Made by a program: the position numbers and the translations under genes
Shown: piece by piece, positions 1-11,690 of the stretch
Layout of the letters: each line of letters starts with the position of its first letter
Numbering within the stretch: position 1 is the first letter of the stretch
Notes under the pieces: model-generated
Database searches by the model: none
The model's input: the letters and a program-made list of their open reading frames with translations, nothing else
Told to the model about the DNA's origin: nothing
Assembly: GCA_047967505.1 (NCBI GenBank)
Contig: CM106540.1
Strand: one strand, 5' to 3'
Source: Dipteris shenzhenensis
Lineage: Eukaryota > Polypodiophyta > Polypodiopsida > Gleicheniales
Length of the DNA: 64,000 nucleotides

Positions 1-745
1 GTTGACCGTCGTTGGAGAAGGAGCACTGGCTCGCTGGAAAAGCGCTTGTCTCTAGGTTCTCATGCTATCAAGGATGATACACCGTAAGCCATTGGTTCCC
101 CACCAAAACACCTAGGATGGGTTTGGATCATCTCCTCAGATTGCTCTCCAACTTCCTTTCTTTCCCAGACTAGAGATGTTTGGCCGCCTTATCCATGAGG
201 CAATCAGGCATCGAGAGTGCTTACTTGGATCACATAGACAGGGACGGGACACGCAAGCAAACTCCTCTCAGAGTATGATTACAAAGTTTTTACACCCAGA
301 CCGCACTTGTCACCACCTTGCGGGCACTCGACATGGCCGTGACCCAGAACCAACGACACGACATATCCAACAAAGGGCAGACACACAGATTACGCTTGGG
401 AATATCCCTTCCATATTTAGGGCTGAAACAGCCCTCTATCTTTGACTTTATTCCACCACCATCCCATTGGCCACGGGATCCATCATGACCTTCCTCGGGG
501 GAGGGAAGGGGGGGGGTTCCCTATCTGCTACATTGGACTAGACTTGACTTTGGATTTTTTTAAAATATGATGATGATGATGGCGATGGTGATGGTGATGG
601 TGATGGTAATGGTGATGGTGATGGTGATGGTGATGGTGATGGTGATGGTGATGGTGATGGTGATGGTGATGGTGATGGTGATGGTGATGGTGATGGTGAT
701 GGTGATGTTGATGTTATGACTATGTAGCATGTAGTATTTAGCATG
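1..745. other. Unassigned repeat-like flank
   Basis: No gene is supported. Bases about 384-430 resemble 12,362-12,410 (ACACA..CTTGGG.A.ATCCC.TCC..TTTAG), and both stretches lie upstream of a hairpin/TC-tail repeat, so this may be the body of the same repeat. Confidence 0.4.
568..708 (+). repeat. (GGTGAT)n hexanucleotide microsatellite
   Basis: About 23 nearly perfect copies of GGTGAT, preceded by a few GAT trinucleotides. The Ser-Pro repeat reading on the minus strand is only a translation of this repeat. Confidence 0.97.
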
Positions 746-870
746 AGTGTTGATGCTCGTTTAGTAGCTCCACCCCTTCAGCTTGTTGTATCAGTTTTCT
801 CACAGTTTGATAGACCCATTGGTTCTTCCAAAGACTTTCTTCCTTTCTTTCTTTCCTTCTCTCTCTCTCA
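746..870 (+). repeat. Hairpin/TC-tail repeat, copy a
   Basis: GTGTTGATGCTCG..TAGCTCCACC..CAGCTTGTTGTA.. then the conserved ATAGACCCATTGG..CTTCCAAAGAC element and a (CTTT)n/(TC)n tail. One of 11 copies in the window. Confidence 0.85.
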
Positions 871-1034
871 ACCAAACCAAGTGGCCTTCCCCCCAACACA
901 CACACACACCACCCTCTCAAATTAGTAAAGAGAATACAACATGTTTTGATGACCTATAATGTCCTCACTAAAACTATGATCTACCCTCCATCCAGTAGCA
1001 AAATGAGCAGCAAGTTAATCAGGTTATGCAGTAC

Positions 1035-1130
1035 CTGCTCGCTGCAAATAAGCTTTGTAAAATAAGGGTAGAATTCGCCAAGATGTCTCTGGAACACATC
1101 TGATTCCATATTGGACATTCCACGCAGAAC
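1035..1130 (-). CDS. BIG5: BIG5 visible exon 24
   Basis: 96 bp, 32 codons: VLRGMSNMESDVFQRHLGEF then YPYFTKLICSEQ, the family's 'VLEGM..M....F.KHM.EFYPL.T.L.C.EQ'. It joins exon 23 (..PIIVE) in phase 0 across a 14.5 kb intron. After the GTACTG donor the frame stays open for 17 more codons to a TAG at 981. The expected final exon ('M.IRGAL..LF..QL') was not found below this point and may lie off the left edge. Confidence 0.92.
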
Positions 1131-1803
1131 CTGCTTCAAATTGAGCAATAACATCAACGTTTGGGATAAAATAGTATACAGATGCACTATAACAAAAAAG
1201 AGTTTGCATTAAGCAATAGTAATATGGAAGAACAAAAGATTCAATAACAAACATAGATATACGTTTGAATATACCAGAAAAAGTTGGGAAACGAACAGCC
1301 TTAATTAGTGGCTTTAAAACAAGTGGCACAACGATGTTATGGATTTAAGGGCAGGGAGGATTTGGTTGCAAAATGTATGCAAAGGAAAAAGATGAGTGCA
1401 ATTTTGCACTCATCGACAAAACAAACTGATCTATCCATAGACATGAGACAAGCATAGATTTATGCAGGTGAACATTGGACTGTTTTCAAAAGAGGTGGGT
1501 CACAGAAGCTGTATCAACCAGTTTGTCGCTTAATCAATGTTGGTGACACCTAGATCAACAAGCCAAGTCTTGTGACGGTGTTGACCAATTCTATGTTGGT
1601 CTTTTACCATTGCCCATACATGGACAATCCACCCTTTCTAGCAGATTTCCACACATTCTCCAATGTTTCAAGAGACAAATGTGTGCATACGTTGAAATCA
1701 TCCTCATAGGGTATAGGGTTTAAATCATACTCATATGGTATAGGGCCAACATATCTTCACTATGGGGAAAAAATTGTTGTTTTTCCACATGTTTGTATGT
1801 GGA
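1131..1803. other. Intron sequence, nothing recognised
   Basis: AT-rich intron of the ARF-GEF gene between visible exon 24 and the first LINE insertion. No coding, RNA or repeat signal was recognised. Confidence 0.5.
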
Positions 1804-1849
1804 TGTGTGTGTGTGTGTGTGTGTGTAAGGCAAGGTGTGAGGTGTGTGT
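1804..1849 (+). repeat. (GT)n microsatellite with two LINE target duplications
   Basis: (GT)n at 1804-1826. GTGTGTAAGGCA (1821-1832) recurs exactly at 9105-9116, right after an A-tail. GTGTGTGT (1842-1849) recurs at 6964-6971, right after another A-tail. These are the target-site duplications of a nested pair of insertions. Confidence 0.88.
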
Positions 1850-2910
1850 CCACAGATTCTAAGCGTCGCCTATCCGAGCCTGCATCGCAAGATGATGAAC
1901 TTACTGTGGAAGCTCAGTACGTGTTTGACACCCTTAAGGATGACTTTCAGCAGTCACGACAGGAATGGGGCAAACCGGTTCCAGAGGTCACGTACAAATT
2001 GAAATTGCCGTCCCTCGTCAATCCTCTCAGGAAGTTGTCTCAAACTGCGGTCATAATTTTCTTTCCAGGAAGAATCCCAGCAGCTAGTGATGTCGCACAG
2101 TGGATTAAGTCCATCCTTGGAGGATGCTTTGTAGAGGGAGTGTATTTTGCTTCTAGAGGCTTCTATGAAGTGCATTTATCAGATGCTTCGTGCAAGCAGA
2201 GGCTACTTGAGTTCTCTCCCATGTTTTATGGGAAGCAGATGGTACATGCTATGCCCTGGTCCCCAAACAAGGATTATCAAAGTCTTATACAACATCATTG
2301 TCCTCTATGGGTTGAGGTTGTTAACTTCCCGGATTATATGCGTGAAGAGCTGCCTGGCCTGGCTGCTTCTTTGGGACAGGTCATTTGTCCTCCACGGCCC
2401 ATGGGAAACCGTAACACGTTCTGCATTCTCTGGGACACTGATACACCTACCCCTCCTTCTATTGCAGTGGAAGTTGAGGGAGTGCAATTGGGAAAAAAGT
2501 ATTTTGAATTGAAGTGGGGCGTGTTTGCAGGAGCTTGTTTTGCCTGCCACAAGTTTGGGCATCTAGCCTCTGAATGCCCGATGGTTCTGCATCAGCCCCC
2601 TCCCAATGCCTTGCTACCCCAAACACGAGACAAAAATGAGAATTTGCAAGCTAAGACAACAAATAGAAATGGAGCAAAGAATGCTAAACCAATCAATCAG
2701 GTGCAGTCACTTGCTGGAAAAGGAAAAGATAAAGGAAAAGAGAAGATGAAAGAATCTGCAAGGATTGATCAGGATGGTTTTCAACAACCTAAGAAGGTGG
2801 TTGTATTGAAGCAACGCCCCCTTCAATCTCGTCAATGGGATGCTTCTTCTCCCTCACCCGGACAGGCTTCTACTTCAGCTCCTATCCTTCAAATTGGGTG
2901 GGGGTACTAA
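1850..2910 (+). pseudogene. LINE-A ORF1 (DUF4283 / CCHC nucleic-acid-binding protein)
   Basis: About 350 residues. DUF4283-like core (VAQWIKSILGGCF..SRGFYEVHL..MPWSPN) and a CCHC zinc knuckle CFACHKFGHLASECP, then a basic Lys-rich tail. In the L1 family this protein coats the element RNA. The frame is open upstream to an ATG at 1762, but that part reads through the (GT)n target and flanking DNA, so the true ORF1 start has been lost by slight 5' truncation. Confidence 0.88.
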
Positions 2911-3056
2911 AGAAGGGCATCCCCATATGTGATTCAGAAAAAGGGGAAAATGTTGTGTCTTTCATGGATCATGAAGGAATGCAACCCATGCATGCAGAGG
3001 CTTTGCCTCTCTGATGTCTTGTTTTATTTTGACGCTTTCCTGTATATACCTCTCTC

Positions 3057-6000
3057 ATGCTCCAAACACTTAAGTGCTTTACATATAATATACAGAGCCT
3101 CTGCAATGTCTCCAAGTGGAGGCTTTTATGGAATGATGTACATAAAATGCAGCCATATATTGTTTGTTTGCAAGAACATAATCAACACTCCATGGTTGGT
3201 CATCATGATTATTTTTGCGGCTATGATATATATTATGCTGGTACCACCTCCTACTCAGATGTATGCATACTGGTTAGACATGAGCTGGAACCTCAGTTGG
3301 CCTTCAATGACAGCAGTGGCAGATGGATGGTCATACAATGTAATGTCAATGGTGATATTCTTGAGTTTGCATCAGTTTATACCTCCCAGACCTCTGCCAT
3401 GAGGGCTTCATTATGGGATTCTTTATGCAGATATCCATGGAGATCCAATGCATTCATCTGTGGAGATTTCAATAATTCCCCCCATCAAGAGATAACACCA
3501 CTTCAAGATCTCATATGCTATCATTGGAAAGGCAGAAATGGGACAGCATGCTTGTATCTGTGCAGGCTGAAGATTCATGGCTGCTACTCCAAGGGTCAGT
3601 GCCTGGATATACTTTTCATCATAATGCACTTACAACATACTGGGCAAGGCTTGACAGATGGTATTTGTTTTACCCACAACAATTTGCAGATTTTAGCCCT
3701 CATCTCTTTATAGATTTCTCATTGGGCTTGTCAGATCATGCCCCATTGTGGATGAACTTGCAGCTTGGCATGCCTCTGGATGATTTGCCACCCCGTTCCA
3801 GTAAATTATTGCATGTTAATCAGGCTTATTTCCGCCATCACTATTTTCAGCAAATGATCCGATTTGCAATTCATCCCTTGCCTTTGCATGCCCAGGAGGA
3901 CATGAATTATGCTTGGGACAGTTTTGTCTCTCGTATGCAGAATGTCATTAGGGAGTACGGCAAATGGCATATGACTGAATGGAGGAATGAGGTTAAATGG
4001 GCAAAAAGGACAGCACAACAATTGACTGAATTTTCTCAGTTAAGGCCTCTCTCTGATTCAAAAAATGATACCCTCTCACATGCTCAGATTAAATTGACTA
4101 TTAATGATCAGAGGAAATTGCACAAATGGCAGATCAGGGCAAGAATGAAGCCCCTCATGGATAAGGGCTGCTCATCAAAAGCCTTTTTCCAGGGCCTGCA
4201 TGCTACTCGAAAGAAAAACTCATGTCTAAGGTTAAGGAAGCTCGATGGCTCTTGGACACACTCTTTCTCTGATCTCCAAGATGAATGCCAAAACTACTTC
4301 CAGAAATTGTTCTCTGCTCCTGGTTCCCCATCCAATCAAATGACTGATGCTAGGACTGAATTCCTCCAATATGTTTCTGAAATAGTGGAAATGGATGATG
4401 CTCTTATCTTGGAGAGACCTTTTACTGACACAGAACTTGATAATGCATTGTTCCACCTCAGTAAATACAAGTCCCCTGGCTGGGATGGCCTTACGGTGCA
4501 ATTTTATATTTCCTTTTGGGATGATTTGAAAGAAGTCCTCTTGCAAATGATCAATGTTGCCTGGCAAGAAAATCAGTTGCCACACTCTTGGAAGCATGGC
4601 ATAGTCAAACTTGTGCCCAAAAAACATCTATGTGACCATATGTCAGATTGGAGGCCTATTACTTTGATGCCTGTAGTTTACAAACTCATTGCCAAAATGA
4701 TTGTGTATAGGCTTCACGGGATACTGAATGCGGGCCTTCATCCTCATCAGTATGGGTTTGTGCCGCGAAGACAAATCCATGACAATATCTCCAATGCATT
4801 GACTGCAATTGAATATGCTAAGTACTCGCATCAAGATGTGCTCATATTGCAGGTAGATATTGCTAAGGCATTTGACACTGTTCAATGGGATTTTATCTCT
4901 CAAATCATGACAAAGTTGGGCTTTGGTCCCAAGATAGCAAATGCAGTTTACTGGCTTTATTCTGGCTCTACTTCTCAGTGCATTCTTGGGGGTCATCTAT
5001 CTCGGTCATGGACATTGGGTAGATCAGTTAGACATGGCTGCCCTCTTAGTGCTCTCTTCTATGCCATTGCGACCCATCCCCTCTTAATATATCTTGATCA
5101 TCTTACAAACACAGGACAGATGACTGGTCTTAAAATCCCTGGGGCTGCATCTTTTTAGGCACAAGCATATGCTGATGATTCCTTCTTTATGCCACAGAAT
5201 TCTCCCCGGGAAGTTCACATGCTTATGACCACTCTATCATTGTATGGATTGGCAGCGGGATTGCATGTCAATTTTGACAAATCTAAATTGCTTCCCCTGA
5301 AACAATGTGACTGGCATTCTATTCTCTGGCCAGGTCAGGTGGTGCATTCCAAAGATGTAGTCAGGCATTTGGGATATCCTATAGGATGGCATATCACCAG
5401 GAAGCAGCAGTTACAATGGATCTTCCAAAGACTTCAACATAAACTGGAATACTGGAAAATTTCTACTTGGCCACTTCATGTCAGGCTCAGAATAGTACAG
5501 TCCATTGTAATGTCCTATGTCCAGTTCTTTTTGCCTTTGCTGCATTGGTCCTCCAGAGATATTTCAGCCTTTATGTCTCAAGCTATGGAGATGTTATGGA
5601 GGACAAAAACTGTTGTGAAAGCATTGAGACTGATGAAGATGGAAATGGTGTGCTCTCCTAGGATGCATGGTGGACTTAATGTCCTCAATACAAGATATCA
5701 TGTACTTGCAAGGAAGGCGACTATGCTCCATACTTTTTTCCGCCAACAACAGCCATGGACTTGTATGATAGCATCCATGTGTGTCAACATGAGGACTTAT
5801 GCTTATGGTCATTGGACTACTGATCATTGGGAGGTTGTCATTGGGAGATTTGTAGGGAAGATACCTGGCTGTCCTTTCTCTACTGCTCTGATACTTGACT
5901 GGAAACAAGTACTTTCTAAGGTCAAATGGGCTCCTGATAATTGCTCGGGGACAAACTCAATGAGGAAAGAAAGTATTCATTGGAGTGCCATCTTTGACAT

Positions 6001-6874
6001 TCGACTCGCTTTACGGGAACCTATTCGGGCATACAATCTCATGAAATTGGAAATTAGATACATACATGATGTGGTAGATAATCAGGGCTATGTCTTATCT
6101 TTTCCTCAGGCCACTGCTTCCTATGCATTGGGAATGCACCATAGGTCGATATGGAAGAAAATTGCTGATTTGTTACATCCTTTTCTACCTGTTTCTCCTG
6201 TGGCTGACACAGACAGGCTTATGGATTGGCAATTGCAACCCTCTGCTACATGCTCTCATCCTGTTCCTCTGACTGCCTTGACCTCCATCAAAGCCTACAG
6301 GCTTCTTCGGCCCGCTTCATGGATTCAGCAATATGCTAATACTCTGTGGCATATCAAGAAGCCCCTCTCATGGTGGCGGAAGAATCTCCGGATATTATGG
6401 AAGTGTAAAATGCCTTTGAAACAACAACTTTTTCTTTGGAGATGCATGACAAGCACATTGCCAGTGGGAGTCATACTTGCCAAACGTCGCATTGCACCAT
6501 CCACATGTTTAAGATGTTTAGCTCCTTCAGAGACTGTCCCTCATTTGCTTTGGCACTGCCAGTGTTCTAGGAACCTCCTCGGGAGAATTTCAGATCATCT
6601 TCGGCTCCGTTTCCCGAGTCACAGATTTGAGAAACATTTTTGGCTATTTGGCAAATTTATGAGGTCTTTGTCTCAATACTCACTATTTCTCTCTTGGGTG
6701 AGATATTGGGCTCTTTGGACAATCTGGAGTGAGCATAATTTGGCATACTTGGGTCGGCAGATTCACAAGTCATATGAATCTTTCCGAGCCTCATTGCGGC
6801 AATCCTTATATGATGCCTGCCATGAGGGTGATATAGATGCTTCTTGCATAAAGCTTTTCTTTTTATGTTTCTGA
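3057..6874 (+). pseudogene. LINE-A ORF2 (endonuclease and reverse transcriptase)
   Basis: AP-endonuclease domain at 3057-3750 (YNIQSLCN, LQEHN, CGDFNNSP, SDHAPL). Reverse transcriptase from about 4,430: SPGWDGL, GFVPRRQIHDNI, DIAKAFDTVQWDF, SVRHGCPLSALF and the catalytic AYADD. A C-terminal zinc domain (CLRCLAPSETVPHLLWHCQ) lies near 6,510-6,560. The endonuclease shifts frame near 3,510 and a TAG at 5156-5158 sits just upstream of AYADD; otherwise the frame is continuous to 6,874. Confidence 0.93.
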
Positions 6875-7065
6875 TCTTTGGGATACTCTCCATTTTGGAG
6901 ACTTCCCATCTTGTAAATTTATGAGCATATAAATACACTGCACTGGATATTACTAAAAAAAAAGTGTGTGTAGGTGGTGGTGAGGAGCGATGGCGAGTTC
7001 AGCCCCTCCCTCACCCATCCATATACCTTGCCCGCAGCCTGCTACTGCTACTGCGCCTGCATCCG

Positions 7066-7345
7066 TACCCCATCTGTCAGCCCATGTACATCTTCTGTCT
7101 GCACACGTCCCAGACCCGCTGCTGCCCATACCCTCTACGCACAGCCCACCCCCATCCGTACCTTTCTTCCTTTGCCCCTGCGCAGGCCGTACCTGCTGTA
7201 CGGTTGTCCGTACAAGCTCCCCCCTCCGTACAGGTTCCGTTACCCGTCCTTTTTCCTTCTTCTATACCTGCTCCCATGTCTGTACAACCAGATTCCGTAC
7301 CAAATTCGTCTTCCCCTCTGTCTGTACAACCTTTTGCTCTTCTCA
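7066..7345 (+). promoter_or_regulatory. Cluster of CCGTAC motifs (SBP/SPL-type cores)
   Basis: At least six CCGTAC hexamers plus related TGTACAAC sites in about 280 bp, inside the Pro/Ser-rich coding part. The same motif dominates two Copia leaders in this window. Confidence 0.5.
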
Positions 7346-7504
7346 CGCCGAGTCTTATACAGTCTTTTCCTGATGTCTCTTCCTCCCCTCTTCTTGCTGC
7401 TCCGACAGATGGCTCTTTCGTTTTCTCTGCTTCAGTCCCCCCTTCTACCTCTGCTCCTCCTGCACGTGTCTTCTTTCGGCGGAAGCGTGGTGGTTTGCCT
7501 CCTT

Positions 7505-7944
7505 CCACCTTGGTTAAATCGGCAAAGTTGGATATTGCGGATGGTCCTTCATCTTCCCTTCAACTGGACCTTCTTCACCACATGTGTTTTTTCTTCTGTC
7601 ACAGATGTTACTTCATTGGGTTCACAGCTTGTTTGTTCTTTGGACTCTGCCCTTCTGGTTTTCGGTCTTCGACAGGCTCAACAGTTTGGGGTCTGTCTCT
7701 ACTTTATGGGCAGGGTTTTATCTGCCACCTTGGTTAAATCGGCAAAGTTGGATATTGCGGATGGTCCTTCATCTTCCCTTCAACTGGACCTTCTTCGCCA
7801 GATGTGTTTTGCTTCTGTCACAGATGTTACTTCATCGGGTTCACAGCTTGTTTGTTCTTTGGACTCTGCCCTTCTGATTTTCGGTCTTCAACAGGCTCAG
7901 CAGTTTGGGGTCTGTCTCTACTTTATGGGCAGGGTTTTATCTGC
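7505..7944 (+). repeat. 220-bp tandem duplication in half-LINE ORF1
   Basis: Units 7505-7724 and 7725-7944 are nearly identical, both starting CCACCTTGGTTAAATCGG and ending GGGTTTTATCTG. 220 is not a multiple of 3, so the duplication shifts the frame. Confidence 0.95.
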
Positions 7945-9256
7945 AGCTCAACTTCGTCATTGGGCTGAAGTTGCAGTGGGTCAAGATTGCCTTTCCTCCT
8001 TTGTCTTTCTGGACAAAGGTTTTTATTATGCCCACTGCTCTTCGACTGATGTGGTGGAGCAACTTATCAGTCGTGTTGGTATTCATGGGGCTAGTTTCTT
8101 TGCTTATGTAATGCCTTGGGATCCGCTTTTTGATCCGTCTTCCTCTCTTCTGACTCACTATCCAGTCTGGATTACCCGTTGCCTCTGCCTCTTCTTTAGC
8201 ATCTTCCTACTCTTGCAGCTTTTTTCAGGAGGCCTCTACATGTTCCGAGATAGGAGTTTTTGCAGGCTAATCGCGATGTTCGCCTTTGTATTTTATGGGA
8301 TATGATGCAGCCCGTGCCCTCTACTCTGGATCTTGATTTGGGATTTGCTCATCCGATGCACTCCTCCTGCTCCTTCTTCAATAGTAAAGTTTACTCTTTC
8401 TTCTCGTCCGGTTTCTGCTAAGGCTTTACTGGATAAGCCTTCTTTTACTGCTCCGAAGCATTACTGGAGGAAGGTAGAAAAATCATAGGTTAATCTTTCT
8501 CTTGCTCAAGAAGTTCAAGATCTGACTCTCGTTGAGCATCATCAGCCTCCTTCTCCTGTAGATATGGATGTGCCCCTTACAGAGGGGATCATACAAGATG
8601 TTGCACATGCTCTTTCTCAGGTTGATCCTTGAAGTGAAGCTGAAATGCCGAGCTTTATCAGATGCAGCTCTTTCGTCAAAGGATACAGATGTTGATCTAG
8701 CTCCTTTGCCTCTGATGCCTGTGCCAGAGTCTTCTTCTGTTCGGGATGCAGAAGTGCCTTTTTTATTGGAATCTTTCATCCCATGTTACAACAAGTTTTT
8801 GACCCTGTGATTCAGAAATTTCGGGTACCAGCCTATATCAAGAAGAATCACAAGGGCAAAAAACAGCTGGTTTTTATTGATGGTGTGCTTTCATCACTCC
8901 ATCAGTTTTTACAGAGCAATAATTTAAAGCTGGAGGATGCTGTGTTTGATCCTCCTCCAGCTTGATATGTAACTTTTTACTTGGCTGCCTCATGACTTTT
9001 GCTCTGAGGCTTTACTTGTAAAGTTTTTTCTTGTACTTATTGGTGGGTTTTTACCTCTTTTGAGGTTTCCCACACAGAAATATAAGATTTCACTTTTAAA
9101 AAAAGTGTGTAAGGCATGGGGTGGGTGGAGAGGAGTTGTTCTTTTCTTTCCTGTAGCAAGAGCCATGAGCATTGGCGCAGTGTCTTCATGGAATTAAAAT
9201 TCTGAGTGTACTATGCATGTTCTCACTCGTGATTCTGTGGCCAGGAAAAAAACAAA

Positions 9257-9850
9257 CTTTTTTTTTGTGCAAAAAAAAGTGAGCTTCTATTAGAAAAGGA
9301 CCAAAATACATGAAGTCAAGGTAAAATCCTGTGAACTGTCAAATACATCAAGTAGACATGAGGGCTGGCATAACCAATCTGAAGAGTGGAAGTGCCATGA
9401 AGGCCATACAGCTCTGAGCATGAAGGCTGCTCTCTTGGCCAATGCTGTGTGTGAGGAACCTTGGAATCTGCTCCACATGGCCATGAGGATATGTTAACAT
9501 GCCAAATCACTGCAAGTGACTGAAGGCAAAGGTCTGAGTCCCATCCACGGCCCATCTAGATCTCCAAATCTGCCATGTGGTGAGACTGGCAATAACCTCC
9601 GAAGCCGAGTCTATGGGGAAGGGACTGATATGTCTGAATTTGCTCCCTCAAAGAAGATCTGTGGGCCAGATTGTGTGAGCCAAGCTACAGATCCCCAAGT
9701 GATGTAAAGGGTGCCTCTCTTCATTCTGTCAAGCAGGTGTGGAGTGCCCTGCCAGATCCTCTTGGCCTCTCTACATTCCCAAATAAAGTGCTAAACAGAC
9801 TCCAAGGCTGAATAGCATCTCAGGCAAATAACGAACCTATGAAAACGTTT
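9257..9850 (-). mobile_element. 5'-truncated LINE 3' end
   Basis: On the minus strand a C-terminal zinc-type domain reads CLRCYSALESV.HFIWECREA then LYITWGSVAWLTQSGPQ, like CPRCHSAEESVRHCLWDC and FMTWGSIAWL in LINE-B at 23.9 kb. A 9-A tail on the minus strand lies at 9257-9265. Confidence 0.8.
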
Positions 9851-11212
9851 CATACTTCAAACGCATGCTTGACATAGACGTCTGTTTGGAACTATGCTGC
9901 CTATTTTGTACAAGACTAGTGAGTAGATTTGGCAACAACACATTCCTCACGTTGTGACTAAGATTAAAGAATGTGCGTTCTAGTCTTGAGTGGCCTCTTA
10001 CTCAGCTGGAGTCAGCTTCTTAACTTTGAGAAATCACATGACCATGTGAGTGGGGTTTCTGAAAGGTACCCTGCTTTGTATGGATTTTTGGCATAGGGAA
10101 AAATGTTTTCACTTTTTATTCTTTAGCATGTAGGCGTGTCATTGATAGGGGAGTTAACAGCAATTGTTTTCAGCTTTCTCATTCAGTTAGGCCTACCTTT
10201 TAGCACCTTATCTTTTTTATTGATGACGATACTGAACAGGTTTGGGTGGCCTCTCCGGGGAGGACTAGCTAGATGTTGAATGTGTACATTACACAAGGGC
10301 ATCTTCATAGAGTATGAGGTCAAATTTTGAACGTTTTAGGATGGCCATTGCTACATTCTATGTGGCTTCTAGTGTATTTGCCTTTGTTCACATCCTACAT
10401 TATGCTCACAACATGGTACACAGATGTCGGAGATTTGTAAGTCATCTCCCCACTTGTGAGCCCCAAATGAGGAGAACATGAGGGTGCACGAAGAAAGAGT
10501 CATAGATGCCACATGGTCATCCACGGGGGCAAAAGTGAATGCACTAGCGGGCCTGTCACATGAGCAGCTTGCTAGCTTCCATGTGGGCAGCAAGGTCTGC
10601 ATGAAAAGGTGGCAGCCTACGACTGGAGTAGCATCAAGCAGCAGCAGCATTGAATAGAAGAATCACATCAAGGACAGAAAAACGGGCCTGTTTGGAATCT
10701 GGAGTGCAATGGCATGTTCGGGAAGTGAAGGAATACCCAGCAGACAGGTACAGGTCTGAGGCGTTGACACATGTCCAGATTGCGCAGCATTTGGAGCACT
10801 TCGGGTCTGTGGATCACGTCGGGCCAATCTACAGCCTCAATTGGTTGTTTTTGGACCGTTTCCAATCATATAATAGGCCCATCACTTTGTGCCCCATCTG
10901 TTCTACAGTGTCTCCAATTCTGGGCAGCAGAGAGGCTGAGGGACCATCCAGAAGACAAGCAGTATAGCCTGCAAATTACTACAGGGTGAATAGCAGTACA
11001 CGGCAATTAGGGTTCACTCATCCACACGTCTTCTCGAGGAAGAGAAGTAGCAAGGAGTGCCCATGGAGCAACACAACAAAGCCCATAGAAGCTCTAGAAG
11101 AGCAACACAGGCTGAAGTGTTTTGAAGGTGGTAGGACAACAGGTCTACGTCAACAGCGATCCACATCTAGTCAGCACCATGCTAAAAGAGGGTGGCACAC
11201 TAAGCACATAAG
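9851..11212. other. Intron sequence, nothing recognised
   Basis: No domain or repeat could be assigned. Several short open frames on both strands lack similarity and codon consistency. Confidence 0.4.
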
Positions 11213-11690
11213 AAGAAGCCTGAGAGAAGAAATACAGCAGATCCGAAGATAAGGCCTTTCATGTTCATGACAAGAGTAAAGGCAAAGGAAAGGGTGAACC
11301 ACAACACTTGGTGCATGGACCAGCCCAAAAGACATGTACGAGGTGAACAATGATGCGGGGATCCTAGACCTCGAGACAAAGTTGTATAGCATGTACATCG
11401 ATGAGGGGGACTCAATTCAGGGGCACATCACCAAGATGAAGGTGGTGAGGGATCGACTCCTCGCGGTTGACCAAAAGACAAATTTGCAAAGGATGGCTAG
11501 GCTTTTGCTTGGCATGCTCCCCAGGAGCTATGAATGGTTTGTCACAACCATGCTTGCACAGAGCGGTTTCGAGGAGCTAGGGCCTCTCTTCTACAAGAAG
11601 AAGCCTAAGAGAAGAAATACAATAGATCCGAAGATAAGGCCTTTCATGTTCACGACAAGAGTAAAGGCAAAGGGAATGGTGAACCTCGCA
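11213..11690 (+). repeat. 90-bp direct repeats within Copia gag
   Basis: AAGAAGCCTGAGAGAAGAAA at 11,213 onward and the near-identical AAGAAGCCTAAGAGAAGAAA at 11,601 onward, each running about 90 bp to GGTGAACC. They bracket 300 bp of gag. Confidence 0.85.

Larger units (their letters stand above)
1850..6963 (+). mobile_element. L1-type LINE (LINE-A), nearly full length
   Basis: 5,114 bp from CCACAGATTC to a 9-A tail (6955-6963), flanked by an 8-bp GTGTGTGT duplication. Contains ORF1 (DUF4283 and zinc knuckle) and ORF2 (AP endonuclease, reverse transcriptase, C-terminal zinc-binding domain). It is damaged by one frameshift near 3,510, one in-frame TAG at 5156-5158, and loss of the ORF1 start. 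Confidence 0.93.
6990..8965 (+). pseudogene. Half-LINE ORF1 (Pro/Ser-rich, DUF4283-like)
   Basis: Starts MASSAPPSPIHIP at 6990 with a clean context. It continues through frameshifts as a Pro/Ser-rich region with repeated S-V-Q (coded by TCCGTACAA/G), then a DUF4283-like region (QLRHWAEVAVGQDC, DKGFYYAHCS, VMPWDPLFD) like that of LINE-A ORF1. A last coding-like block, MLQQVFDPVIQKFRVPAYIK onward, ends at 8965. No zinc knuckle and no EN/RT were seen. Confidence 0.75.
1833..9104 (+). mobile_element. ORF1-only LINE-like element (half-LINE), interrupted
   Basis: An element of about 2.15 kb whose 5' end is at 1833 and whose A-tail is at 9098-9104, flanked by the 12-bp duplication GTGTGTAAGGCA. A complete LINE-A (1850-6963) sits inside it near its 5' end. 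It encodes a proline-rich N-terminus and a DUF4283-like gag domain, but no endonuclease or reverse transcriptase. It resembles the 'half-LINE' organisation known in mammals as HAL1. It must be mobilised in trans if it is a real family. Confidence 0.72.

Noticed and set aside
538-744. Ser-Pro repeat protein on the minus strand
   Set aside because: It is only the translation of the (GGTGAT)n microsatellite.
981-1034. Read-through C-terminus of BIG5 (VLHNLINLLL..)
   Set aside because: It follows a good GTACTG donor and does not resemble the conserved final exon, though I cannot exclude its use.
1762-1850. N-terminus of LINE-A ORF1 from the ATG at 1762
   Set aside because: This part reads through flanking DNA and (GT)n (Cys-Val repeats); the element begins at about 1850 by its target duplication.
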